Of a stretch of 64,000 bases of DNA, positions 41,000 to 48,864 are shown one piece after another. Origin of the DNA: Streptomyces sp. NBC_00234. GTDB taxonomy: Bacteria; Actinomycetota; Actinomycetes; Streptomycetales; Streptomycetaceae. The DNA lies in the NCBI RefSeq assembly GCF_036195325.1, contig NZ_CP108101.1, forward strand, positions 4,588,001-4,652,000, written 5' to 3'. A program made the translations under genes and the position numbers. The notes beneath the pieces are model-generated. The model saw nothing but the letters and a program-made list of their open reading frames with translations. It searched no databases and was not told where the DNA came from. The number at the start of each line of letters is the position of its first letter. Positions within the stretch are counted from its first letter, which is position 1.

Positions 41000-43180
41000 A
41001 TGAGCGAGAAGAGGCGAGGGACCATGTCTGTGTACATCAACCCGCGTAGTACCTGGGCCCCGTACGTGGACGAGGAGCACCGGGCGCATGCTGCCGCGCC
41101 TCCGGATCCCACCGAGCAGCGCGCGTGGACTCCCCAGGCCGGTGGGGTGTTCATCCACCACCGCGGGGGCGGCAGTGCCGCCGACCTCACGACGGAGGAG
41201 GACTGCAGAAGGGACATCGCCGAGGTCTACGCGGACTGGAGAGGCGACGGCGAGGCGGACGAGGACGGCGTCCCGCCCGACATCTGCTACAACTTCCTGA
41301 TCTGTATGCACGGCAACATCTATGAGGGCCGTGGATACGAACGCGGCGAAGCCAACCACGAAGGTTACGTGGACGGCCTGGGCCGCAACGCCGGGTTCTA
41401 CTCGATCTGCAGCCTCATGCGCTCCGACGACCTGGCCGACGAGGACACGCTGCGGTCGATGAGGAACCTCATCGAGCACCTGCGCGAGGAGGCTCCCCGG
41501 CCGGCCGGTACCCAGATCCGTCCGCATTCGTTCGAGTACGACACCGAGTGCCCCGGGAACCTGCACCTCTACGCGCGGCCGGGTACGACGATCGACCCCG
41601 CCGCCTCGTGGCGCGGCGTGGCGGACATCTATGTGTGGGCCGTGCAGAAATGGGTGAACGCCGCCTACGACGGAGTGGCCCCCGGATATGTGCGATGCCC
41701 GGACTTCGGATACACGGGCTGGTCCACCGTACTCTCGCTGACCCAGGGGCTCCAGCACGAACTCGGGATATCTCCCACGACGCAGAACTACGGGCCCGGC
41801 ACCTTCGCGGCGGTCAAGAACCGCAACACGCTGCCCGGCAGCGAGTTCAACGCGAACCTCGTCCGTCTCTACAACAGCGCCTTATGGTGCAAGGGCTACT
41901 GGACCTCAAGGAACCTCGGGGTGTGGACCGACGAATCCGAGAGCGCGCTGAGCGATCTCTACGGCGACATCGGCCTGTCGTACGGAAATCTGTCGCAGCG
42001 CAACGCCATGTGGCCCCACGTCTCCAAGGCCCTCATGCGCATGGACCAGTTCCGGCTCGTGCCCACCGGGGACATCAACATCAAGAACGTCCAGATGTGG
42101 CTGAACTCCCGCTACGTCGCCGGTGTCGGCATCCCCGCGATGAGCCTCGTGCCCTGTGACGGCATCTACTCCCGTGACGTCCAGCAGGGCTTCATGATGT
42201 CCATCCAGTACGAGCTGGGCATCGCCCCGTCCGCCATCACCGGGTACTTCGGACCGGGCACCCAGGCGGGACTGAGGGAGAAGGGCTCCGGCTCGCTGAC
42301 CGGCCATCTGCGCCACCAGTTCCGTGCGGCGTGCTACTTCAACTCGCCCACGATCCTGCCGAACGGCGCACCGCTGATGTACCGGCCGGAAGACATCGGG
42401 ACGGACACCGAGACCAGTACGCACCTGGAATGGGTGCGCTCGTTCCAGGAGTTCTCGCAGATTCCCGTCACCGGTACCAACGACTACACGACGTGGGCCC
42501 AGCTCCTGGTGTCCTCGGGCGACACGGACCGCCCCGCGACCGGCTGCGACTGCATCACCGAGATCACGGCCGCCCGCGGCGAGGCCCTGCGGGCGAGCGG
42601 TTACCGGATCGTCGGCCGCTATCTCGACGAGCACCTCCCGCCCTCGGACCCCTACTACCTCGGCAAGGCCCTCAAGCCGGGGGAGCCGCAGCGGATCTAC
42701 GACGCGGGCCTGCGGCTGTATCCGATCTTCCAGTACAACGGGACGCAGCTGGCGAACTTCACGTACGACAAGGGCTACGACCAGGGCAAGAAGGCCCACG
42801 CGAAGTCCGTCGAGCACGGCATCGGTGCCGGTGCCTGCATCTACTTCGCCGTCGACTACGACGCGATGGACTCCGAGATCGAGAGCAACATCCTGCCGTA
42901 CTTCAACGGTGTCGCGGCCGGTCTCGCCGAGCTGGGCAACCGCTACGACTTCGGTGTCTACGGCTCCCGCAACGTCTGCATCCGCGTCTCGCACGAGGGC
43001 GGCGCCCGCTGGTCCTTCGTCTCGGGCATGTCGTGGGGCTTCTCCGGGAACCTGGGGTACCCGCTGCCGGCGAACTGGTCGTTCAACCAGATCAGGGAGT
43101 ACGAGTTCCAGCCGGGCTGGGGACTGGACCACAACGTCTGGCGCTCGGGCGGCGACCCCGGCGTCTCCGCCGTCTCCTAA
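41000..43180 (+). CDS. Lysin-like protein: PGRP/amidase-like, peptidoglycan-binding-like and DUF1906 glycoside-hydrolase-like domains; contains TTA codon
   Basis: 726 residues. About 45-190: amidase_2/PGRP-like (FIHHRGG, CYNFLICMHGNIYEGRGY, then H and C in HSFEYDTECPGNLHLY). About 235-290 and 385-435: two peptidoglycan-binding-like units (LSLTQGLQHELGI, MMSIQYELGIAPS, each then FGPGT or YGPGT). About 515-720: DUF1906 glycoside-hydrolase-like TIM barrel (GYRIVGRYLDEH, IYFAVDYDA). No signal peptide is visible. Residue 295 is encoded by TTA (41882-41884), so translation should depend on bldA tRNA. Start 41000 has GGAG 7 nt upstream; 41024 is an alternative. A Tat-exported gene follows. Confidence 0.85.
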   Translation: MSEKRRGTMSVYINPRSTWAPYVDEEHRAHAAAPPDPTEQRAWTPQAGGVFIHHRGGGSAADLTTEEDCRRDIAEVYADWRGDGEADEDGVPPDICYNFLICMHGNIYEGRGYERGEANHEGYVDGLGRNAGFYSICSLMRSDDLADEDTLRSMRNLIEHLREEAPRPAGTQIRPHSFEYDTECPGNLHLYARPGTTIDPAASWRGVADIYVWAVQKWVNAAYDGVAPGYVRCPDFGYTGWSTVLSLTQGLQHELGISPTTQNYGPGTFAAVKNRNTLPGSEFNANLVRLYNSALWCKGYWTSRNLGVWTDESESALSDLYGDIGLSYGNLSQRNAMWPHVSKALMRMDQFRLVPTGDINIKNVQMWLNSRYVAGVGIPAMSLVPCDGIYSRDVQQGFMMSIQYELGIAPSAITGYFGPGTQAGLREKGSGSLTGHLRHQFRAACYFNSPTILPNGAPLMYRPEDIGTDTETSTHLEWVRSFQEFSQIPVTGTNDYTTWAQLLVSSGDTDRPATGCDCITEITAARGEALRASGYRIVGRYLDEHLPPSDPYYLGKALKPGEPQRIYDAGLRLYPIFQYNGTQLANFTYDKGYDQGKKAHAKSVEHGIGAGACIYFAVDYDAMDSEIESNILPYFNGVAAGLAELGNRYDFGVYGSRNVCIRVSHEGGARWSFVSGMSWGFSGNLGYPLPANWSFNQIREYEFQPGWGLDHNVWRSGGDPGVSAVS

Positions 43181-43221
43181 CGCGTGCGATCGACCCCTCC
43201 GCCTCCGCCGAAAGGACCTCA

Positions 43222-43908
43222 GTGATCACCAGACGTGGCTTCCTCGGTGCCGCCGCCGGCACCGGAGTGCTCGCCCTCGCGCACGGCACCCTGATCCCCG
43301 CCCCGGCCGCCGCGGCCGAGACCCGTACGGGCCCCGGCCGGTGGCGCGGCGACGTGTCGGCCAATGGCTGGCCCATCGACCCGGACGCCATCCGTACCCT
43401 GCGCATCGAGGGGTCCGGCGCCTCCGCCGCCCTGTGCGAGGGCGCCGCCGCCACGGTGCTGCTGCACGTCGCGCGCCGCTGGCACTACGAGATCGCCCCC
43501 CTGGACACCGGCGAGGGCGGCGGCATCACCGCCCACACCGAACGCCGCGCCATCGGCGCCGACTTCGAGTCGAACCACCTGTCCGGCACCGCCGTCGCCC
43601 TCCATCCCACCGCCTACCCGCTCGGTGGCGGCGAAGGGATGTGGCCGCACCACGAGTTGATCGTCCGCGACATCCTCGCGGACTGCGAAGGGACCGTGAC
43701 CTGGGGCGGCGACCTCGACCCCGTCAAGCTCTCGCACTTCCACCTCCGGGCCCGGCCCGGCAGCCCCGTGCTGGCCGCCGTCGCCGCCAGGCTCGACACC
43801 GCTCACCACACCGCGTCCCGGCTGCGGACGGCCGGCGCGGCGGAGGATCCGGGCGCACCCGCCCGCCGCGCCGAGGCGCGCCGCGTCAGGCGCGACGGGG
43901 CCGGCTGA
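43222..43908 (+). CDS. Tat-exported M15-like metallopeptidase homologue with degenerate site
   Basis: 228 residues from a GTG, 6 nt after AAAGGA. The N-terminus ITRRGFLGAAAGTGVLALAHG is a twin-arginine signal, with cleavage probably after AAAAA at about 35. The rest resembles M15 D,D/L,D-carboxypeptidases: SNHLSGTAVAL and WGGDL, then SHFHL. Compared with the usual SNHxSGTAxD and DPMHFE, the second zinc ligand D reads A, and the catalytic acid before the histidine reads K. It may be an inactive peptidoglycan-binding relative. It follows the lysin-like gene by 41 bp and is probably co-transcribed. Confidence 0.75.
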   Translation: MITRRGFLGAAAGTGVLALAHGTLIPAPAAAAETRTGPGRWRGDVSANGWPIDPDAIRTLRIEGSGASAALCEGAAATVLLHVARRWHYEIAPLDTGEGGGITAHTERRAIGADFESNHLSGTAVALHPTAYPLGGGEGMWPHHELIVRDILADCEGTVTWGGDLDPVKLSHFHLRARPGSPVLAAVAARLDTAHHTASRLRTAGAAEDPGAPARRAEARRVRRDGAG

Positions 43909-43920
43909 CCCCGGGAGCCG

Positions 43921-44631
43921 TCACCAACTGCACGGGCGGTCCAGGTCGTTGATCGAGTCCGCCAGCTCGGCGGGGTGGACGGGCCAGCCCGTGCTGTGCC
44001 AGTGGGCGATCCGCCAGGAGAGCCGCCGGGGCCACAGGGGGGTCGTGGGGAGGTCCCGCACGGGGACCCACTCGGGGCGGCCCCCGTAGTTGTCCAGGGT
44101 CTCGGCGGCGCCGACCTCCCCTTCGGCGGCCATGAGGTAGTAGTGACCCCGGCGGTTCTCCCGCCAGGTCCTGGCCACCTCGCGCACCGGCGTGCCGTGC
44201 AGTGCGGTCTCCTCCCGCAGCTCGCGGACCGCCGCCGTCTCCGGGGTCTCGCCGGCCTCGACCCCGCCGCCCGGGATCTCGTAGTGCGTGCCCTCGTCCT
44301 CGCACCGGATCAGGAGCATCCGGTCGTCCCGGATCACGACGCAGCCCGCGCGGACGCGGACGGGCGGGACGGTCGTCGGGTCGTAGTGGGGCGCCGTGCC
44401 CCGGGGCGGCCGGCCCGTGGACCAGGCGCGCAGGACCTTCTCGGCCGTACCGATCGGGTGGATGCGGGCGTGCAGGGCCTCGGCCCAGGGGAGTGCGGCG
44501 CGCGGTCCGGGCGGCTCCGCGGTGTCCGTGAGGGGGAAGGTGTAGAAGGTGCCTGCCTCGTCCCGGTGTTGTTCGAGGATCAGTTTGTCGCCGTCGAAGT
44601 GCACGTCCACGGTGTGCGGTTGGTCGTCCAT
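43921..44631 (-). CDS. Nudix hydrolase
   Basis: 236 residues: an N-terminal part of about 90 residues without a known domain, then a Nudix fold with box GGGVEAGETPETAAVRELRE plus ETAL (121-144). The box keeps the metal-binding glutamates (RExxxEE), but the usual glycine near its end is alanine. It hydrolyses a nucleoside diphosphate linked to another group; the substrate is unknown. Convergent with the M15-like gene (12 bp apart) and divergent from the atu-like operon. Confidence 0.9.
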   Translation of the reverse strand: MDDQPHTVDVHFDGDKLILEQHRDEAGTFYTFPLTDTAEPPGPRAALPWAEALHARIHPIGTAEKVLRAWSTGRPPRGTAPHYDPTTVPPVRVRAGCVVIRDDRMLLIRCEDEGTHYEIPGGGVEAGETPETAAVRELREETALHGTPVREVARTWRENRRGHYYLMAAEGEVGAAETLDNYGGRPEWVPVRDLPTTPLWPRRLSWRIAHWHSTGWPVHPAELADSINDLDRPCSW

Positions 44632-44680
44632 CCCTGAATTGTTCCGTATGTTCCCCGGCGGGGTCCGGCCGAAAAATCAT

Positions 44681-44694
44681 GCAAGCATGCTTGC
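44681..44694. promoter_or_regulatory. Palindromic operator of the atu-like operon
   Basis: GCAAGCATGCTTGC is a perfect 14-bp palindrome 61 nt before the first gene of the operon, in the gap to the divergent Nudix gene. A -35-like TTGCTT overlaps its right half. The TetR protein encoded at the operon's end (54444) is the obvious candidate to bind it. Confidence 0.75.
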
Positions 44695-44754
44695 TTGTTT
44701 ATCCGCTCGCTGACATGCTCCTGTGCACGCCGCCACGCCCCGAGGGAGTGCACC

Positions 44755-45555
44755 GTGTCCGATGCCGCAGCCGTTTCCGTGCTCGACGATCTGCGCGAGG
44801 AGAGCGACGAACTCGACGCGCTGGTCGCCGGGTTGAGCGCAGAGGCATGGGCGGGACCCACGCCCGCCGAGCGGTGGACCGTCGCCCATCAGATCGCGCA
44901 CCTGGCCTGGACCGACGAGGTCGCGCTGCTCGCCGTCACCGATCCCGGCGCCTTCGCGGACGAGGTCGGCACGGCGATGGCCGACCCCGACTCCTTCGTC
45001 GACCGCGCCGCCGCGGACCTGGTGGCCGTACTGGAGCCCGACGCGCTGCTGGCGCGGTGGCGGGACGGGCGGAACCGGCTCCAGGAAGCGCTGCGGGCGG
45101 CTGCGCCCGGCACCAGGTTCCCCTGGTACGGGCCGCCCATGGGGGTGGCCTCCATGGCGACCGCCCGGCTCATGGAGACCTGGGCGCACGGACAGGACGT
45201 CGCCGACGCCCTCGGTGTGACCAGGGCCCCGACCGGCCGGCTTCGGCATGTCGCGCGGATCGGGGTGCGGGCCCGCGACTACGCCTACTTCGTACGGGGG
45301 ACCAAGGCGCCGGAGGAGGAGTTCCGGGTGGAACTCTTGTCGCCCGAAGGTGAGTTGATCACGTACGGGCCCGAGAACGCGGAGCAGCGGGTCACCGGGC
45401 CGCTGTACGACTTCTGTCTCCTCGTCACCCAGCGCGCGCACCGCGACGACCTCGCCGTCCGGGCCGTCGGCACCGATGCGGACCAGTGGCTGGACATCGC
45501 CCAGGCGTTCGCCGGACCGGCCGGGACCGGCCGCCCCGCACGGAAGGACCGCTGA
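44755..45555 (+). CDS. TIGR03084 family metal-binding protein (DinB-like fold)
   Basis: 266 residues from a GTG 7 nt after GGGAG. The N-terminal mycothiol-dependent maleylpyruvate isomerase-like/DinB bundle has the histidines in WTVAHQIAHLAWTDE, and METWAHGQDVADALG supplies the third metal ligand region. TIGR03084 proteins in actinobacteria are typically encoded with AtuA-type and acyl-CoA carboxylase genes, as here. The stop overlaps the next start (TGATG). The exact reaction is unknown. Confidence 0.9.
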   Translation: MSDAAAVSVLDDLREESDELDALVAGLSAEAWAGPTPAERWTVAHQIAHLAWTDEVALLAVTDPGAFADEVGTAMADPDSFVDRAAADLVAVLEPDALLARWRDGRNRLQEALRAAAPGTRFPWYGPPMGVASMATARLMETWAHGQDVADALGVTRAPTGRLRHVARIGVRARDYAYFVRGTKAPEEEFRVELLSPEGELITYGPENAEQRVTGPLYDFCLLVTQRAHRDDLAVRAVGTDADQWLDIAQAFAGPAGTGRPARKDR

Positions 45556-47255
45556 TGCGAGCCCTGCGGATCGGGAACGCCTCCGGGTTCTACGGCGACC
45601 GCTTCGACGCCGTGCGCGACATGCTCACCGAAGGCCCCCTCGACGTCCTGACCGGCGACTATCTCGCCGAACTCACCATGCTGATCCTCGGACGGAGCCG
45701 GCTCAAGGACCCGGGGCGCGGATACGCCACCACCTTCCTGCGGCAGCTGGAGGAAGGGCTCGGACTGGCGCACGACCGCGGGGTGAAGATCGTCACCAAC
45801 GCCGGAGGGCTCAACCCGGCCGGACTGGCCGACGCCGTCAGGGAGTTGGCCGAGAAGGTGGGCGTGCCCGTGCGCGTCGCCCATGTCGAGGGCGACAGCC
45901 TCCCCGTACCGGACGGGTTCCTCACCGCCAACGCCTACCTCGGCGGCGCCGGCATCGCCGCGTGTCTGCGCGCCGGGGCCGACATCGTCGTCACCGGGCG
46001 GGTCACCGACGCCGCCCTCGTCACCGGGCCCGCCGCCGCCCACTTCGGCTGGCGCCCCGAGGACCACGACGCGCTCGCCGGTGCCGTCGTCGCCGGGCAC
46101 GTGCTGGAGTGCGGGACCCAGGCAACCGGCGGGAACTACGCGTTCTTCGGCGACCACGACATCCGCAGGCCCGGCTTCCCGCTCGCCGAGATCCACGCCG
46201 ACGGGTCCTGCGTCATCACCAAGCACGACGGTACGGGCGGCGTCGTCGACGTCGGCACGGTGACCGCGCAGCTGTTGTACGAGACCAACGGCGCACGGTA
46301 CGCCGGGCCCGATGCGACCGCCCGGCTCGACACCGTACGGCTGACGCAGGACGGGCCCGACCGGGTCAGGATCTCCGGGGTGCGCGGCGAGGCCCCGCCG
46401 CCCACCCTGAAGGCCGGGCTCGTCCGGCTCGGCGGATGGCGCAACGAGGTCGTCTTCGTCCTCACCGGTCTCGACATCGAGGCCAAGGCGCGGCTCGTAC
46501 GGGACCAGTTCGACGACGCGTTCGCCCGGTCCGGCAGCCGGCCCGCCGAGGTGCGGTGGGAGCTGGCCCGTACCGACCACACCGACGCCGGAAGCGAGGA
46601 GACGGCCAGCGCCCTCCTCCGCCTCGTCGTCCGCGACCAGGACGCGGAGACCGTCGGCCGGGCCGTCTCGGGCGCCGCCGTCGAGCTGGCCCTCGGCAGC
46701 TACCCCGGCTTCCATGTCACCGCCCCGCCCGGAAAGGGCGCACCGTACGGGGTGTTCGAGGCCGCGTCCGTGCCCGCGGCCGAGGTGGACCACGTGGCCG
46801 TCCTGCCGGACGGCGGACGCGTGCGGGTCGCCGAACCCGTCGCCACGCAGGTGCTCGCCGCGGTGGCGGAGCCCGCGCTGCCGCCCGCACCGCCCGAGGA
46901 GGAGACACGGCGCGTCCCGCTCGGCCGGATCGCCGGTGCCCGCAGCGGGGACAAGGGCGGCGACGCCAATGTGGGGGTGTGGGTGCGCGACGACGACGCC
47001 TGGTGCTGGCTGGCCCACGAGCTGACCGTCGAGCGCTTCAAGGAACTCCTTCCGGAGACCGCGCCGCTCACCGTCGTACGCCATGTCCTGCCCCGGCTCC
47101 GCGCCCTGAACTTCGTCGTCCACGGGCTCCTCGGCGAAGGCGTCGCCGCGCAGGCCCGGTTCGACCCCCAGGCCAAGGCGCTGGGGGAGTGGCTGCGGTC
47201 CCGGTACCTGCCCGTCCCCGTATCGCTGCTGGACACCACGGAGGTGAACGCATGA
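45555..47255 (+). CDS. atuA: AtuA family protein (DUF1446), acyclic terpene utilisation
   Basis: 566 residues. The N-terminal DUF1446 domain (MRALRIGNASGFYGDRFDAV, KIVTNAGGLNP, VTGRVTDAALVTGPAAAHFGW) and the C-terminal AtuA-like domain (LGRIAGARSGDKGGDANVGVW) are both present. AtuA is required for citronellol/geraniol growth in Pseudomonas, though its biochemical step is unclear. In this operon it sits between the TIGR03084 gene (1-bp overlap) and the carboxylase genes (ATGA overlap). Confidence 0.93.
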   Translation: MRALRIGNASGFYGDRFDAVRDMLTEGPLDVLTGDYLAELTMLILGRSRLKDPGRGYATTFLRQLEEGLGLAHDRGVKIVTNAGGLNPAGLADAVRELAEKVGVPVRVAHVEGDSLPVPDGFLTANAYLGGAGIAACLRAGADIVVTGRVTDAALVTGPAAAHFGWRPEDHDALAGAVVAGHVLECGTQATGGNYAFFGDHDIRRPGFPLAEIHADGSCVITKHDGTGGVVDVGTVTAQLLYETNGARYAGPDATARLDTVRLTQDGPDRVRISGVRGEAPPPTLKAGLVRLGGWRNEVVFVLTGLDIEAKARLVRDQFDDAFARSGSRPAEVRWELARTDHTDAGSEETASALLRLVVRDQDAETVGRAVSGAAVELALGSYPGFHVTAPPGKGAPYGVFEAASVPAAEVDHVAVLPDGGRVRVAEPVATQVLAAVAEPALPPAPPEEETRRVPLGRIAGARSGDKGGDANVGVWVRDDDAWCWLAHELTVERFKELLPETAPLTVVRHVLPRLRALNFVVHGLLGEGVAAQARFDPQAKALGEWLRSRYLPVPVSLLDTTEVNA

Positions 47256-48856
47256 CCGTCCTGCCCACCGCACTCGACACCACCGGCCCCGAGTACGCCG
47301 CGAACCGCGAAGCCATGCTCGCGAAGCTCACCGAGCTCGACACCGAGCACGCCAGGGCGCTCGCGGGCGGCGGCGAGAAGTACGTGGCCCGGCACAGGAA
47401 GCGCGGGAAGCTCCTCGCCCGGGAGCGGATCGAGCTGCTCATCGACCCGGACACCCCGTTCCTGGAGCTGTCGCCGCTCGCCGCCTGGGGCAGTGACCCC
47501 GCGTACGCGGTCGGTGCCTCCCTCGTCACCGGGATCGGAGTGGTGGAGGGGGTGGAATGCCTGATCACCGCCAACGACCCGACCGTGCGCGGCGGGGCCT
47601 CCAACCCCTGGACGCTGAAGAAGGCCCTGCGGGCGAACGAGATCGCCTTCGCCAACCGGCTGCCCTGCATCAGCCTCGTCGAGTCCGGCGGCGCCGATCT
47701 CCCCTCGCAGAAGGAGATCTTCATCCCCGGCGGGGCGCTCTTCCGCGACCTCACGCGCCTCTCGGCCGCCGGTATCCCGACCGTCGCCGTCGTCTTCGGG
47801 AACTCGACCGCCGGCGGGGCGTACGTCCCCGGCATGTCCGACCACACCGTGATGATCAAGGAGCAGTCGAAGGTCTTCCTCGGCGGTCCGCCACTGGTGA
47901 AGATGGCGACCGGCGAGGAGAGCGACGACGAGTCGCTCGGCGGCGCGGAGATGCACGCCCGGACCTCCGGTCTCGCCGACCACTTCGCCGTCGACGAGCA
48001 GGACGCGGTCCGCCAGGCCCGGCGCATCGTAGCCCGCCTCAACTGGCGCAAGGCGCACGCCGATCCGGGACCGGCCGAGCCGCCCGCGTACGACGAGGAC
48101 GAGCTGATCGGGATCGTGCCGGGGGATCTGAAGGTCCCCTTCGACCCGCGCGAGGTCATCGCCCGGCTGGTCGACGGCTCCGACTTCGACGCCTTCAAGC
48201 CGCTGTACGGAAGCAGCCTGGTCACCGGATGGGCGCGCCTGCACGGCTATCCGGTCGGCATCCTCGCCAACGCCCAGGGCGTGCTGTTCAGCGAGGAGTC
48301 GCAGAAGGCCGCCCAGTTCATCCAGCTCGCCAACCAGCGCGACATCCCGCTGCTCTTCCTGCACAACACCACCGGCTACATGGTCGGCAAGGAGTACGAG
48401 CAGGGCGGCATCATCAAGCACGGCGCGATGATGATCAACGCGGTGGCGAACTCCCGGGTACCGCACCTGTCCGTGCTCATGGGCTCCTCGTACGGCGCGG
48501 GGCACTACGGCATGTGCGGGCGCGCCTACGACCCCCGCTTCCTGTTCGCCTGGCCGAGCAGCAAGTCCGCCGTCATGGGGCCGCAGCAGCTCGCGGGCGT
48601 GCTGTCGATCGTCGCGCGCGCCTCCTCCGCCGCCAAGGGCCTGCCGTACGACGACGAGGCCGACGCCGGGCTGCGCGCCATGGTGGAGCAGCAGATCGAG
48701 TCGGAGTCCCTGCCGATGTTCCTCTCCGGGCGGCTGTACGACGACGGGGTCATCGACCCGCGCGACACCAGGACCGTCCTCGGGATGTGCCTGTCCGCGA
48801 TCCACACCGCACCGGTCGAGGGCGCCCGCGGCGGCTTCGGCATCTTCCGGATGTGA
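47252..48856 (+). CDS. Acyl-CoA carboxylase carboxyltransferase (beta) subunit
   Basis: 534 residues with the two crotonase-like carboxyltransferase halves: GVVEGVECLITANDPTVRGG with STAGGAYVPGMSD (N half) and SYGAGHYGMCGRAYDPRF with FLHNTTGYMVGKEYEQ (C half). The close relatives are methylcrotonyl-CoA and geranyl-CoA carboxylase beta subunits (LiuB, AtuC). It transfers CO2 from the biotin of the next gene's product to an unsaturated acyl-CoA. Given AtuA beside it, geranyl-CoA-type substrates are plausible but not proven. Confidence 0.93.
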   Translation: MTVLPTALDTTGPEYAANREAMLAKLTELDTEHARALAGGGEKYVARHRKRGKLLARERIELLIDPDTPFLELSPLAAWGSDPAYAVGASLVTGIGVVEGVECLITANDPTVRGGASNPWTLKKALRANEIAFANRLPCISLVESGGADLPSQKEIFIPGGALFRDLTRLSAAGIPTVAVVFGNSTAGGAYVPGMSDHTVMIKEQSKVFLGGPPLVKMATGEESDDESLGGAEMHARTSGLADHFAVDEQDAVRQARRIVARLNWRKAHADPGPAEPPAYDEDELIGIVPGDLKVPFDPREVIARLVDGSDFDAFKPLYGSSLVTGWARLHGYPVGILANAQGVLFSEESQKAAQFIQLANQRDIPLLFLHNTTGYMVGKEYEQGGIIKHGAMMINAVANSRVPHLSVLMGSSYGAGHYGMCGRAYDPRFLFAWPSSKSAVMGPQQLAGVLSIVARASSAAKGLPYDDEADAGLRAMVEQQIESESLPMFLSGRLYDDGVIDPRDTRTVLGMCLSAIHTAPVEGARGGFGIFRM

Positions 48857-48864
48857 GGACGAAC

